Origin: LMUY01 sp965199555
GTDB lineage: Bacteria > Pseudomonadota > Alphaproteobacteria > Acetobacterales > Acetobacteraceae
DNA: 64,000 nucleotides
Direction of reading: 5' to 3'
NCBI GenBank assembly: GCA_965199555.1
Contig: CBDASJ010000012.1
Coordinates: forward strand, 196,499 to 260,498
Shown: one piece after another, positions 7,926 to 16,194 of the stretch
How the letters are laid out: each line of letters begins with the position of its first letter
Position numbering within the stretch: position 1 is the first letter of the stretch
Notes under the pieces: generated by a model
What the model was told of the DNA's origin: nothing
The model's input: only the letters and a program-made list of their open reading frames with translations
The model's database searches: none
Position numbers and translations under genes: made by a program

Positions 7926-8740
7926 TAACACCAGTCTGGTTTGAAAATAGGATGCAGGCGCCGCAACATCAACCTTATTGAGGCTAACCGGATCATCGCC
8001 AAGCTGTTCCTTACGGTGCGTTCGTGGTCAACAACCAAGCGACGATAGTCATACAGCCAAGAGAAGGTTCTCTCGACCACCCAGCGCTTTTTGGCAGGCA
8101 CGAACGGAGCGCCAGCTTTGGTCAGGTTGGCAGTTACCTCCATGCTCGCTCCGATGTTGGCCTTCACCCAGCCAGACAGGAGCGAACCTTGGAAGCCCTT
8201 ATCAGCAAAGATGGTTTCGACAGTCGCCACGACTTTCTTGAGCTTCTTGCAGGCTCGACCCAGGCCGTAGACGGCGCATTTCGTATCATGAGTATTTGCA
8301 GGTAGCACACTGGCATCAACCATCAAGCCAAAGGTATCGACTGTCAGGATCCGCTTGCGGCCCTTGACCTTTTTACCGCCGTCATAACCACGAGTTTCAA
8401 CTGGAGCGTATTTGCCGGTTTTCACTGATTGCGTGTCGATCACCAACGCGCTGGGAGTAGGTGTGCGCCCTTCAAGCGTTCGGACCAACGTATACAGGGC
8501 CGCATTCACCTTACGGTAGATGCCCCGTCGTCGCCATTCGGCGAAATACCGAAACACGGTCTGCCAGGGTGGAAAGTCGCGCGGTAATTGTCGCCATTGG
8601 CAGCCTGCCTTCAGCATATACAGTATGCCGTTCAAGGCCGCCCGTTCATCTGTCGTGCGCGGTCGCCCACCGGTTTTCGCACCCGGCAGATAGCGCTTCA
8701 CCAGCGCCCATTGATCGTCGCTCAAATCAGTTTCGTACAA
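7925..8740 (-). CDS. IS5-family transposase, full length (271 aa)
   Basis: This is an intact DDE transposase: N-terminal helix-turn-helix/DUF4096 domain (DLSDDQWALVKRYLPGAK, then GGRPRTTDERAALNGILYML), first Asp in ALVIDTQSVKTG, second Asp in IFADKGFQGS, and the Glu in WVVERTFSWLYDYRRL. Its stop codon TAG spans the junction with the nested IS-a and would be TAG without that insertion too, so the protein is unaltered. It is clearly distinct from the IS-a transposase. It probably still works, but its own terminal repeats are split by IS-a. Confidence 0.9.
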   Translation of the reverse strand: MYETDLSDDQWALVKRYLPGAKTGGRPRTTDERAALNGILYMLKAGCQWRQLPRDFPPWQTVFRYFAEWRRRGIYRKVNAALYTLVRTLEGRTPTPSALVIDTQSVKTGKYAPVETRGYDGGKKVKGRKRILTVDTFGLMVDASVLPANTHDTKCAVYGLGRACKKLKKVVATVETIFADKGFQGSLLSGWVKANIGASMEVTANLTKAGAPFVPAKKRWVVERTFSWLYDYRRLVVDHERTVRNSLAMIRLASIRLMLRRLHPIFKPDWC

Positions 8741-8848
8741 TTGAACAAACCGCGAACATGGCGCGCTGATAAGCTGCCTCTAATGGTAAATAGCCTTACC
8801 ACACCCAATCGGTTTGTCAACACAAAAGTGTTTTATAACAGAGCCTTA

Positions 8849-9114
8849 TGATTGACCCTAGTCGGCTAACCTCAGTTGTGCTACCACAATGATGCGTGTG
8901 GAAGCGCATTGAAGTCGAAGCGGCCCCCTATGTCGGGTGGCCTGCTGAATACAACACCCGGAACCTAGTTCCAGCGGTGGATGGGGCAACTCGTTCGTCG
9001 TTGCGGAAATAGGCAGGGCGTGTGTCGCTTCGACTTCCACGCTTCCAACCGCCCGACGCCAGGGCGCCGGTGGTCAAACGCAGCTCGTGGAAGGGCTGAG
9101 GTTGGAGCAAGCAT
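8849..9114. repeat. Non-coding segment with a long inverted repeat
   Basis: No gene is supported here. Two arms about 22-24 nt long, TGGAAGCG..GAAGTCGAAGCG at 8899-8922 and its complement at 9026-9047, match except for a 2-nt gap and enclose about 103 nt that contains a smaller palindrome, GGAACCTAGTTCC. The whole could fold as a cruciform or structured RNA, or be a remnant of another small inverted-repeat element. Confidence 0.45.
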
Positions 9115-9354
9115 GTGGTATGGTTTTTCTTCCGAATGCCCGGGCAGGTAATGAACTACCTCGCCTACTACTTTCCTGGAAAAGGTGAGGTTTGGATTAG
9201 TAATCGGCAGCGTGGCAGTGCGTTTGTTGAAGTAGTTAAATCCATTATGTTTTGGATAGCGCTTGGCTTTGTAGCGTTGGTTGTGTTCGGAGCGGTCATC
9301 CCGGAAAATCGCAAAGCCTGGGAAAGAGTGCATTCGCAGCACCCAAATCAGTAG
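9115..9354 (+). CDS. Small single-pass membrane protein (79 aa)
   Basis: The GTG at 9115 has GGAG 8 nt upstream; later in-frame ATGs at 9136 and 9151 are possible. The product begins with a hydrophobic or amphipathic N-terminus, carries YYFPGKGEVWISNRQRGSAF, and has one clear membrane helix (VVKSIMFWIALGFVALVVFG) followed by a polar tail of about 20 residues. I recognise no family. It is the last gene in the cassette and is followed within 12 bp by a strong terminator, so it ends a transcription unit. Confidence 0.55.
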   Translation: MVWFFFRMPGQVMNYLAYYFPGKGEVWISNRQRGSAFVEVVKSIMFWIALGFVALVVFGAVIPENRKAWERVHSQHPNQ

Positions 9355-9365
9355 CTGAGTTCACC

Positions 9366-9404
9366 GGGCGGGTTTGCCCGTTTGGGCGGCCCGCCCATTT
9401 TTAT
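9366..9404 (+). terminator. Rho-independent terminator
   Basis: GGGCGGG (9366-9372) pairs with CCCGCCC (9390-9396), with a nested GCCC/GGGC pair between, followed by ATTTTTAT. It would insulate the M81 gene from transcription starting in the cassette. Confidence 0.75.
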
Positions 9405-9408
9405 CCTG

Positions 9409-9426
9409 ACTTATGAAACAGTCACT
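9409..9426 (-). repeat. Right terminal inverted repeat of the insertion cassette
   Basis: ACTTATGAAACAGTCACT; the exact reverse complement of 5075-5092. The AGGAG of the next gene begins 2 bp outside it. Confidence 0.9.
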
Positions 9427-9439
9427 TAGGAGTGAGACC

Positions 9440-10909
9440 ATGCGCATCGCCGTCGGCGGCTTCCTGCACGAAAGCCATTCCTTCGCCCCCATGCCGACGC
9501 GCTACGCCGACTTCCTGCACCCGGGCGGCTACCCGGGCCTGGTGCAAGGGCCGCCGCTGCTGGACGCGATCCGCGGCAGCGCCGCCGCCGCGGCGGGTGC
9601 CATCGCGGCCATCGAGGCCGGCGGCGACAGCGTCGTGCCGCTGCTGTGGTGCCTGGCCACGCCGGCCGGCCCGGTGCAGGCCGAAGCGTTCGAGCGCATC
9701 GCCGCGCTGCTATGCGCGCGGGTCGCCGAAGCGGGGCCGCTCGACGGCATCTTCCTGGACCTGCACGGCGCCGCCCTGGCGGAAGGCGCGCCGGATGCGG
9801 AAGGCGAGCTGCTGCGCCGCGTGCGCGCCATCGTCGGCGCGGTGCCGATCGCCATCACGCTGGACCCGCATGCCAACATGACGGCGCTGATGGCGCAAAC
9901 GGCGGACGTGATCGTGCCGTATCGCACGTATCCGCATGTCGACATGAAGCAGGTCGGCGACCGGGCGGTCGGGTTGTTGCGCCAGCGGATCGCGCGCGGC
10001 GCGCCGTTCGCCCGCGCCTTCCGGCAGCTCGACTACTGGATGCCGATCACCAGCCAATGCACGATGGACGGCCCCATGGCGGCGGTGATGGAGCGGCGCG
10101 CGGCCATCGAGGCGCAAACCGGCGCGGTGGAGCTCGCCTGGTGCTTCGGGTTCCCTTACGCCGATTTCGCGGATTGCGGCCCGGCCATCGTCGCCTATGC
10201 CGAGGACCAGGCCGCGGCCGATGCGGCGGCCGACGGGTTATCCCGCGAACTGGCGGCGCGGGAAGCGGAGTTCGCCGGGTCGGTGCTGCCGGCGGCGGAG
10301 GCGGTGGCGCTTGCGCGGTCGGAAAATGCCGGGCCGGTGGTGATCGCCGACACGCAAGACAATCCGGGCGGGGGCGGCCACGGCGACACCACGGGGCTAC
10401 TGGCCGAGTTGATCCGGCAGCGCGCGCACGGCGCCGTGGTCTGCGTCATCAACGATGCGGACAGCGCGGCCGCCTGTCATGCCGCCGGGCAAGGCGCCGC
10501 GCTGGACCTGGTGCTGGGCGGCCGGTCCGATGGTGCGCCGCTGCCGGTGCGCGCCACCGTGTTGACGCTGGCGGACGGCACGTTCGCGCTGACGGGACCG
10601 ATGAGCGCGGGCAACATCGCCCGGCTCGGCCCTTGCGCGCTGATCGAGGTCGAGCACGGCATCCGGGTGATGATCGCCAGCCGGAAGATCCAGGCCTACG
10701 ACCAAGCAATCCTGCGCCATGTCGGGCTAGAACCGTCCACGCTGCCGATCATCGCGTTGAAATCCTCGGTGCATTTCCGGGCGGATTTCTCGCCGGTTGC
10801 GAACCGCATCCTGGTCGCGGCCGCGCCCGGCCCGGTGACCGCCGACCCGGCGGACCTGCCGTTCCGGCACGTCCGCCCGGGCGTACGGCGACGCCCGGCT
10901 GCTAGCTGA
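9440..10909 (+). CDS. M81-family (MlrC-like) metallohydrolase
   Basis: This 489-residue protein matches the MlrC/DUF1485 family, whose founder breaks linearised microcystin; most members are taken to be metal-dependent peptide or amide hydrolases. The visible motifs are GGFLHESHSF at the N-terminus, IFLDLHGA, ITLDPHANMT, YRTYPHVDM and the glycine-rich DTQDNPGGGGHGDTTG of the C-terminal domain. The ATG at 9440 has AGGAG 7 nt upstream. The upstream edge is the cassette's right repeat, so the original promoter, presumably shared with the SBP gene at 3630, is now 4.35 kb away. Confidence 0.85.
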   Translation: MRIAVGGFLHESHSFAPMPTRYADFLHPGGYPGLVQGPPLLDAIRGSAAAAAGAIAAIEAGGDSVVPLLWCLATPAGPVQAEAFERIAALLCARVAEAGPLDGIFLDLHGAALAEGAPDAEGELLRRVRAIVGAVPIAITLDPHANMTALMAQTADVIVPYRTYPHVDMKQVGDRAVGLLRQRIARGAPFARAFRQLDYWMPITSQCTMDGPMAAVMERRAAIEAQTGAVELAWCFGFPYADFADCGPAIVAYAEDQAAADAAADGLSRELAAREAEFAGSVLPAAEAVALARSENAGPVVIADTQDNPGGGGHGDTTGLLAELIRQRAHGAVVCVINDADSAAACHAAGQGAALDLVLGGRSDGAPLPVRATVLTLADGTFALTGPMSAGNIARLGPCALIEVEHGIRVMIASRKIQAYDQAILRHVGLEPSTLPIIALKSSVHFRADFSPVANRILVAAAPGPVTADPADLPFRHVRPGVRRRPAAS

Positions 10910-11210
10910 TCTTCGCTTGGACGCGGGTGTCGCCCAGCACGCGCATCTTGGCGGCGAGATCCTCGATCGCCCGCTTCCACCGCTGCGTCGCGTCCTTCTG
11001 GTCGGCCAGCGCCGCCTGCAGGTCGGCCAGCGCCAGGCTGAGCCGACGGGACGACTGGGACAGGTCATTCGCCTGCTTGGCCGCAGGCCGCGCTTGCACG
11101 AACGGCAAGGCGGCCGGCGCACCCTCGAAGGATGCCGTTGCCGGCTCGACCGAAACCGGGCGGACCCGCACCGGGAACGGAATAATCGTGGCGCTTAACT
11201 GTTCTGTCAT
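10902..11210 (-). CDS. Hypothetical protein with a C-terminal coiled coil (102 aa)
   Basis: No family is recognised. From the ATG at 11210 (GGAGG 6 nt upstream) the first 45 residues are proline- and alanine-rich and probably disordered. Residues from about 46 on (ANDLSQSSRRLSLALADLQA, DATQRWKRAIEDLAAKM) form a heptad-like helix typical of a short coiled coil. No signal or membrane segment is present. The stop overlaps the M81 stop on the other strand by 8 bp. Confidence 0.65.
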   Translation of the reverse strand: MTEQLSATIIPFPVRVRPVSVEPATASFEGAPAALPFVQARPAAKQANDLSQSSRRLSLALADLQAALADQKDATQRWKRAIEDLAAKMRVLGDTRVQAKIS

Positions 11211-11292
11211 CATTGGCCTCCGCTTCTGCAACGACGTTAACCCAAGCCGCGTTCCAAGAAAAGAGATAAATTAACGAAATTGAAAGAGCCGG

Positions 11293-11757
11293 TCAGAGTT
11301 GGATGTGGCCGCCGGCCAGACAGATCAGTGCGACCAGGATCAGCACGGTCTCGACAACCCCGGTCAGCCCGTAACGCAGCTTCAAATAGCCGGGCGGCAT
11401 CAGCCCCGCCTTGGCGGCGCGCGCCTCGATCACCGCGGTCGCCGCGAAGCCGACGATCAGCAGGCCCAGGCCTGACACCACGTTGACCGCAACCGCCAGC
11501 AGCAAAGCGACCCAACCGGCCAGTGACGGCAGCACGCCGAGGCTGAGCCGGCCTCGCTCACCGCGCCGGGCCGGGTCTTCCAGCGCGAAACCCCAATGCA
11601 CCCCGCCTAGGAACGCCAGCACCACGGCGCCGTAGGCCACCAGGGCAAAGCCGGCGCGGTCCCCGTCCGGGGCGACCGCGAGCACGCCGCATGCGGCGAA
11701 GGGGATCAGCCCGGCCAGGCCGAGCAGCCATGCGAGCAGCGGAAGGCGGCGATTCAT
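11293..11757 (-). CDS. DUF3429 inner-membrane protein
   Basis: The 154-residue protein has about five hydrophobic segments and the DUF3429 signature: LLGLAGLIPF, then VAYGAVVLAFLGGVHWGFAL, LGVLPSLAGWVALLL, and a late GYLKLRYGLT before the last membrane helix. The family's function is unknown. The ATG at 11757 (MNRRLPLLAWLLG) is chosen because residues upstream in the same frame are basic and would disturb the first membrane segment. It is divergent from the CNNM/CBS gene with a 99-bp gap. Confidence 0.82.
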   Translation of the reverse strand: MNRRLPLLAWLLGLAGLIPFAACGVLAVAPDGDRAGFALVAYGAVVLAFLGGVHWGFALEDPARRGERGRLSLGVLPSLAGWVALLLAVAVNVVSGLGLLIVGFAATAVIEARAAKAGLMPPGYLKLRYGLTGVVETVLILVALICLAGGHIQL

Positions 11758-11856
11758 GGCCGGCACTCTGCCACCCCCGGCGAGCGACGGACACAAGCGC
11801 CGGCGGCCTGTGCGAACACGTTTCGGTGGCAAGCGCGCGCGGCTATACCGTGGCCC

Positions 11857-13155
11857 ATGGAACCCGCCACCGAAATCGGCATCGCCTTTCTCCTTATCCT
11901 CTTCAACGCCCTGTTCGCACTCAGCGAGATGGCGCTGGTGTCCGTACGCCGTGCCCGGCTGATGGTGCTGGAGCGCAAGGGCGACCGCGGCGCCGCCATC
12001 GCGCTCAGCCTATCGGACGACCCGCAGCGCTTCCTGCCGACGGTGCAGGTCGGCATGACGCTGGTGGGCATCCTGACCGGCACGTTCGGCGGCGCGCGGC
12101 TGGCCGCCCGGTTGGAACCGGTGCTGGCCGCCAGCCCGACGGTCGCCCCGTTCGCGGGCGAGCTGTCGCTGCTGATCGTGGTGCTGGCCACCACCTACCT
12201 GACGCTGGTGCTGGGCGAGTTGGTGCCCAAGCAGCTTGCCCTGCGGCAGCCCGAGTATGTGGCCGCCCGCATCGCCCGGCCGTTGCGCGTGTTGAGCCGG
12301 GTCGCCGGCCCGGTGATCTGGCTGCTGGGCTTGTCCACCAGCCTCATCCTCCGGCTGTTCGGCAGCGGCCGCCCGGCCTCCCATGCCGTCACGGAGGAGG
12401 AGTTGAAGGCGGTGCTGGCGGAAGGCGCCCAAGTGGGCGTGCTGGAAGTGGGCGAGCGCGAGATGATCGAGCGGCTGATGCGCCTGGCGGACAAGCCGGT
12501 GCGCGCGCTGATGACGCCGCGCAACGAAATCTCCTTCCTGGACCGGACCGACCCGCGGCGCGACGTGGTGCAGGCACTGCGCACTTCCTCGTACAACCGG
12601 CTGATCGTGGTGGACGGCACCGTCGACAACGTGGTGGGCGTGGTGCAGGCGAAGGACCTGCTGGACCAACTGCTCGCCGGCAAGGAACTGGCCGTGATGG
12701 ACGTGCTGCGCCAGCCGATGGTGGTGCCGGACACGACCTCCGCCCTGGACGCGTTGGAGCGGCTGAAGGCAGATCCGCTGGGCTTGGCGCTGGTGATGGA
12801 CGAGTACGGCAGCTTCGAAGGCGTGGTCACCGCCGCCGACGTGCTGGAAGCCATCGTGGGCGACGCCAACGACACCCGGCCGGACCTGGCGGCGGACGCG
12901 CAGAACACGCCGGGCAGCCTGGTGGTGGACGGCATGATGCCGGTGGACGAGTTGAAGTCACGCCTGGCGCTGCCCGACCTGCCAGCCGAAGGCAGCTACC
13001 ACACCACGGCTGGCTTGCTGCTGGCCCTGCTGCGCCGCGTGCCACGTGTCGGCGACAAGGTGGTGTTCGCCGGCTGGCTGTTCGAAGTCCAATCCATGGA
13101 CGGCCGCCGCGTCGACCGCATCCGCGCCAGCCGGGAGGTGCTGGCGGAAGGGTAA
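11857..13155 (+). CDS. CNNM (DUF21)/CBS/CorC-domain 'hemolysin C' family protein
   Basis: The 432 residues split into a CNNM transmembrane domain (about 1-190; hydrophobic segments with ALFALSEMALVSVRRARL and LVLGELVPKQLALRQPE), a tandem CBS pair (about 205-330; includes LMTPRNEISFLD and MDEYGSFEGVVT) and a C-terminal CorC/HlyC transporter-associated domain (to 432). Family members are Mg/Co efflux or magnesium-homeostasis proteins; the name hemolysin is historical. It stands alone, ending 38 bp before the dadA stop on the opposite strand. Confidence 0.9.
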   Translation: MEPATEIGIAFLLILFNALFALSEMALVSVRRARLMVLERKGDRGAAIALSLSDDPQRFLPTVQVGMTLVGILTGTFGGARLAARLEPVLAASPTVAPFAGELSLLIVVLATTYLTLVLGELVPKQLALRQPEYVAARIARPLRVLSRVAGPVIWLLGLSTSLILRLFGSGRPASHAVTEEELKAVLAEGAQVGVLEVGEREMIERLMRLADKPVRALMTPRNEISFLDRTDPRRDVVQALRTSSYNRLIVVDGTVDNVVGVVQAKDLLDQLLAGKELAVMDVLRQPMVVPDTTSALDALERLKADPLGLALVMDEYGSFEGVVTAADVLEAIVGDANDTRPDLAADAQNTPGSLVVDGMMPVDELKSRLALPDLPAEGSYHTTAGLLLALLRRVPRVGDKVVFAGWLFEVQSMDGRRVDRIRASREVLAEG

Positions 13156-13192
13156 GCCGGCCAGAAGACCAGACCCGGTGCGCCAGATGCGA

Positions 13193-14449
13193 TCACGCTG
13201 CGTAGCGCGCGATTGCCAGATCTTCGTGCTCGATGTCCGGCTGCTTGCCCGACACCAGGTCCGCCAGCACCCGGGCCGAGCCGCAGGACATGGTCCAGCC
13301 CAGCGTGCCGTGGCCGGTGTTCAGCCATAGGTTGGGCAGCCGGGTCGGGCCGATGATCGGCGTGCCGTCCGGCGTCATCGGGCGCAGGCCGGTCCAGAAG
13401 CTCGCTTTCTTCACGTCGCCGCCTTGCGGGAACAGATTGCTCACCGAGTAGGCCAGCGTCGCCCGGCGCGGTTCGGACAGCAGCGCGCTGAACCCGGCCA
13501 ATTCGGCCGTGCCGCCGACGCGGATGCGGTCGCCCAGGCGGGTGATCGCCACCTTGTAGGTTTCGTCCATCACGGTGGACACCGGGGCGCCCGCCTCGGA
13601 CTCGATCGGGACCGTGATGGAATAGCCCTTCACCGGGTAGACCGGGATGTCCACGCTCAGCGGCGCCAGCAGCTTGCGAGAATAGCTGCCCAGCGCCACG
13701 ACCAGTTGGTCGACCGGATGGCGCTCGCCGCCGGCCACCACCGCGGCAACCCGGCCGCCTTCCTGCTCCACCCCCTCCACGTCGACGCCGTAGCGGAACA
13801 CCACGCCACGCTCCGCGGCCAGCGCGGCCAGGCGTTGGGTGAACTGGTGCGCGTCGCCGGTTTCGTCGCCGGGCAGCCGCAGGCCGCCCAGGAAGCGGCC
13901 GGTGGCATGGGCCAGCGCCGGCTCGGCCGCGACGCAGCCGGCGTGGTCCAGCACCTCGTAGCGGACGCCGCCCTCGTCCAGCACCGCGGTGTCCTCGGGG
14001 ATGTGGTCCAACTGCTTTTGCGTGCGGAACAGTTGCAGCGTGCCCTGCTGCCGGTCGTCGTAGCGCAGGCTGGTGTCCGCCCGCAGCGCCAGCAGGCAGT
14101 CGCGCGAATACTCCGCCAGGCGGACCATGCGGGCCTTGTTCACGTGGTACGCGGCCTCGGTGCAGTTGCGCAGCATCAGCCCCATCCAGCGCCACATGAA
14201 TGGCTCCAGCAGTGGGCGGATCACCAGCGGGCGATGCGTCATCATCATCCACTTGATCGCCTTCAGCGGCACCCCCGGCCCGGCCCACGGCGCCGAATAG
14301 CCCGGCGACACCTGCCCGGCATTGGCGAAGCTGGTTTCCATGCCCGCCGCGGGCTGGCGGTCCAGCACCGTCACCTCGTGGCCGGCGTCCCGCAGGTAAT
14401 AGGCCGTCGTGGTGCCGACCACGCCGGCGCCGAGCACGAGGATCTTCAT
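13193..14449 (-). CDS. dadA: D-amino acid dehydrogenase (FAD-dependent)
   Basis: This 418-residue flavoprotein oxidatively deaminates D-amino acids (typically D-alanine) at the inner membrane. The N-terminal dinucleotide fold GAGVVG (7-12) is followed by the DadA-specific segment ETSFANAGQVSPGYSAPWAG and the C-terminal GLRPMTPDGTPIIGPT and LNTGHGTLGWTMSCGS. The ATG at 14449 has AAGGA 7 nt upstream and gives the canonical MKILVLGAG start; an ATG two codons upstream is too close to the ribosome site. No dadX racemase gene lies beside it. It is divergent from the CoA-transferase operon. Confidence 0.93.
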   Translation of the reverse strand: MKILVLGAGVVGTTTAYYLRDAGHEVTVLDRQPAAGMETSFANAGQVSPGYSAPWAGPGVPLKAIKWMMMTHRPLVIRPLLEPFMWRWMGLMLRNCTEAAYHVNKARMVRLAEYSRDCLLALRADTSLRYDDRQQGTLQLFRTQKQLDHIPEDTAVLDEGGVRYEVLDHAGCVAAEPALAHATGRFLGGLRLPGDETGDAHQFTQRLAALAAERGVVFRYGVDVEGVEQEGGRVAAVVAGGERHPVDQLVVALGSYSRKLLAPLSVDIPVYPVKGYSITVPIESEAGAPVSTVMDETYKVAITRLGDRIRVGGTAELAGFSALLSEPRRATLAYSVSNLFPQGGDVKKASFWTGLRPMTPDGTPIIGPTRLPNLWLNTGHGTLGWTMSCGSARVLADLVSGKQPDIEHEDLAIARYAA

Positions 14450-14557
14450 GGTCATGTCCTTCGACAGGGGGCCGCCTACGCCACCATACGTGTTCGCTGC
14501 CAGATTGCCCTCCCGCCGCCGGGATGGCAGCCTGCCGGCAGCGAGGGGATGGGGCGC

Positions 14558-15268
14558 ATGGCACTCAACAAACGGTTCGAGACGGCGAAGGATGCTTTGG
14601 CGGGGCTGCTGCACGACGGGATGACGATCATGTCCGGGGGGTTCGGCCTGTGCGGCATCCCGTCCGTGCTGATCGAGGCGATCCGCGAGTCGGGGGTGAA
14701 GGACCTCACCGTCATCTCCAACAATGCCGGCGTGGACGATGCCGGGCTGGGGCTGCTGTTGGTCACCCGGCAAATCCGCAAGATGATCAGCTCCTATGTC
14801 GGGGAAAACGCCACCTTCGCCCGGCAATACCTGGCCGGTGAGCTGGAGATCGAGTTCAACCCGCAGGGCACGCTGGCCGAACGCATCCGCGCTGGCGGCG
14901 CCGGCATCCCTGCCTTCTACACCGCGACCGGCGCCGGCACGCAGATCGCCGAAGGCAAGGACGTGCGGCAGTTCAACGGCCGCGACTACATCATGGAAAC
15001 CGGCCTGGTGGCGGACCTGGCGATCGTCCACGCCTGGAAGGGCGACCCGGAAGGCAACCTCGTCTACCGGATGACGGCGCGCAACTTCAACCCGATCATG
15101 GCGACCGCCGGCACCGTGACGGTGGCACAGGTGGAGGAGATGGTGGAACTGGGGGCGCTGGACGCCGACGCCATCGTCACCCCCGGCATCTTCGTGCAGC
15201 GCATGGTGGCGGTGCCCGGTGTGGACAAACGGATCGAGCAGCGCACCGTCCGCAAGCGCGCGGCCTGA
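14558..15268 (+). CDS. scoA: 3-oxoacid CoA-transferase, subunit A
   Basis: This is the alpha subunit (236 aa) of a class I CoA-transferase that moves CoA between succinyl-CoA (or acetyl-CoA) and acetoacetate in ketone-body use. Diagnostic segments are MSGGFGLCGIPSVLIEAI near the N-terminus, VISNNAGVDDAGLGLLL, and GAGTQIAEGKDVRQFNGRDY. The ATG at 14558 matches the usual MALNKRFETAKDAL start; an ATG three codons earlier is possible. It is followed after 14 bp by subunit B, forming a two-gene operon. Confidence 0.92.
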   Translation: MALNKRFETAKDALAGLLHDGMTIMSGGFGLCGIPSVLIEAIRESGVKDLTVISNNAGVDDAGLGLLLVTRQIRKMISSYVGENATFARQYLAGELEIEFNPQGTLAERIRAGGAGIPAFYTATGAGTQIAEGKDVRQFNGRDYIMETGLVADLAIVHAWKGDPEGNLVYRMTARNFNPIMATAGTVTVAQVEEMVELGALDADAIVTPGIFVQRMVAVPGVDKRIEQRTVRKRAA

Positions 15269-15282
15269 AGGGGAGAACGAGC

Positions 15283-15927
15283 ATGGCATGGACCCGCGAC
15301 CAGATGGCCGCCCGCGCCGCCCGCGAATTGCAGGACGGCTTCTACGTCAACCTCGGCATTGGCATCCCGACGCTGGTGGCCAACCACATCCCCGACGGTG
15401 TGTCGATCCAGCTGCAAAGCGAGAACGGCATGCTGGGCATGGGTCCCTTCCCGTATGAGGGGGAGGAGGACGCGGACCTGATCAACGCCGGCAAGCAGAC
15501 AGTGACCAAGCTGCCCACCACCTCCTTCTTCGACAGCGCGCAATCCTTCGGCATGGTGCGCGGCGGCCACATCGCCTTGTCGATCCTGGGCGCCTTGCAG
15601 GTGGCCGAGAACGGCGACCTGGCGAACTGGATGATCCCGGGCAAGATGGTGAAGGGCATGGGCGGTGCCATGGACCTGGTCGCCGGCGTGCGGCGCGTCG
15701 TGGTGCTGATGGAACACGCGGCCAAGGACGGCACGCCCAAGATCCTCAAGGCCTGCAGCCTGCCGCTGACCGGCGCCGGGGTGGTGAACCTGATCGTGTC
15801 CGACCTCGCGGTGTTCGACGTGGCCCGCCCCGGCCTGACGCTGGTGGACAAGGCGCCGGATGTGAGCGTGGACGAAATCCGCGCCAAGACGGAGGCCGCC
15901 TTCACCGTGCACCCCAACCTGGCCTGA
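15283..15927 (+). CDS. scoB: 3-oxoacid CoA-transferase, subunit B
   Basis: The beta subunit (214 aa) carries the catalytic glutamate in SENGMLGMGP (about residue 48), which forms the glutamyl-CoA thioester intermediate, plus the GGHIALSILGALQV and GMGGAMDLVAG segments of the family. The length is normal. The ATG has GGGGAGAACG upstream. It works as a heterodimer or tetramer with the preceding subunit. Confidence 0.93.
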   Translation: MAWTRDQMAARAARELQDGFYVNLGIGIPTLVANHIPDGVSIQLQSENGMLGMGPFPYEGEEDADLINAGKQTVTKLPTTSFFDSAQSFGMVRGGHIALSILGALQVAENGDLANWMIPGKMVKGMGGAMDLVAGVRRVVVLMEHAAKDGTPKILKACSLPLTGAGVVNLIVSDLAVFDVARPGLTLVDKAPDVSVDEIRAKTEAAFTVHPNLA

Positions 15928-15987
15928 CGATGCCGGGTTGATGTCCGCGTGACGGCAGCGTAAGACGCGGCCTCCGCACTGCGGGAT

Positions 15988-16063
15988 GGGGCCATAGCTC
16001 AGTTGGTAGAGCGCCTGAATGGCATTCAGGAGGTCAGGGGTTCGACTCCCCTTGGCTCCACCA
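15988..16063 (+). tRNA. tRNA-Ala (GGC)
   Basis: A full cloverleaf of 76 nt with CCA encoded. The acceptor stem GGGGCCA/TGGCTCC contains the G3:U70 wobble pair, the identity mark of alanine tRNA. The anticodon stem CCTGA/TCAGG holds a loop ATGGCAT with anticodon GGC. The T arm is GGGGTTCGACTCCCC. A HicAB-like module begins 131 bp downstream. Confidence 0.97.
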
Positions 16064-16194
16064 TATCGGTAACAGCCGGTTGTGCGCCTAATTGCTGTAC
16101 AAGTCTGTTTATCTACCAGCTACGGATCTGCAAAAGCCCGTCTCCAAGAGCCTAGCGGCTTTGTTGTTAGCGGCGGATGCACCAGTGTTCCAGA

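Larger units (their letters stand above)
6988..8845 (-). mobile_element. IS5-family element (IS-b), interrupted by a second IS
   Basis: This element carries the 271-residue transposase at 7925-8740. Its left end lies left of the IS inserted at 6997. Candidate boundaries are GAGTTCTAA (6988-6996) and AACAGAGCC (8837-8845), each flanked by TTA (6985-6987 and 8846-8848), which would be a 3-bp TNA-type target duplication. Removing the nested IS and its duplicated TAA leaves about 926 bp, a normal IS5-family size. The terminal repeats match only weakly, so the ends are tentative even though the IS itself is certain. Confidence 0.55.
5075..9426. mobile_element. Mobile insertion cassette with perfect 18-bp terminal inverted repeats
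   Basis: The segment is bounded by AGTGACTGTTTCATAAGT at 5075-5092 and its exact reverse complement at 9409-9426. GC content falls sharply inside compared with the flanks. It lies between the SBP stop codon and the AGGAG ribosome site of the M81 gene, genes that commonly travel together. Neither of the two transposases inside belongs to these outer ends, since both sit in their own nested IS. The element therefore looks like a passenger-carrying non-autonomous cassette (MIC type) moved in trans. A target duplication is unclear: the flanks read CTTGAG and CTTAGG. Without the nested IS copies it would be about 2.5 kb. Confidence 0.75.

Noticed and set aside
8858..9110. Two 60-codon minus-strand frames in the cassette's right arm
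   Set aside because: They run through an inverted repeat and have no ribosome site or recognisable sequence.
5071..9430. CTTGAG and CTTAGG as a 6-bp target duplication of the cassette
   Set aside because: Two of six bases differ and other alignments of the edges give no match, so a true duplication is not claimed.
13424..14557. Plus-strand extension upstream of scoA, antisense to dadA
   Set aside because: Composition is the complement of a clear DadA gene, with no domain of its own; the CoA-transferase starts at 14558.
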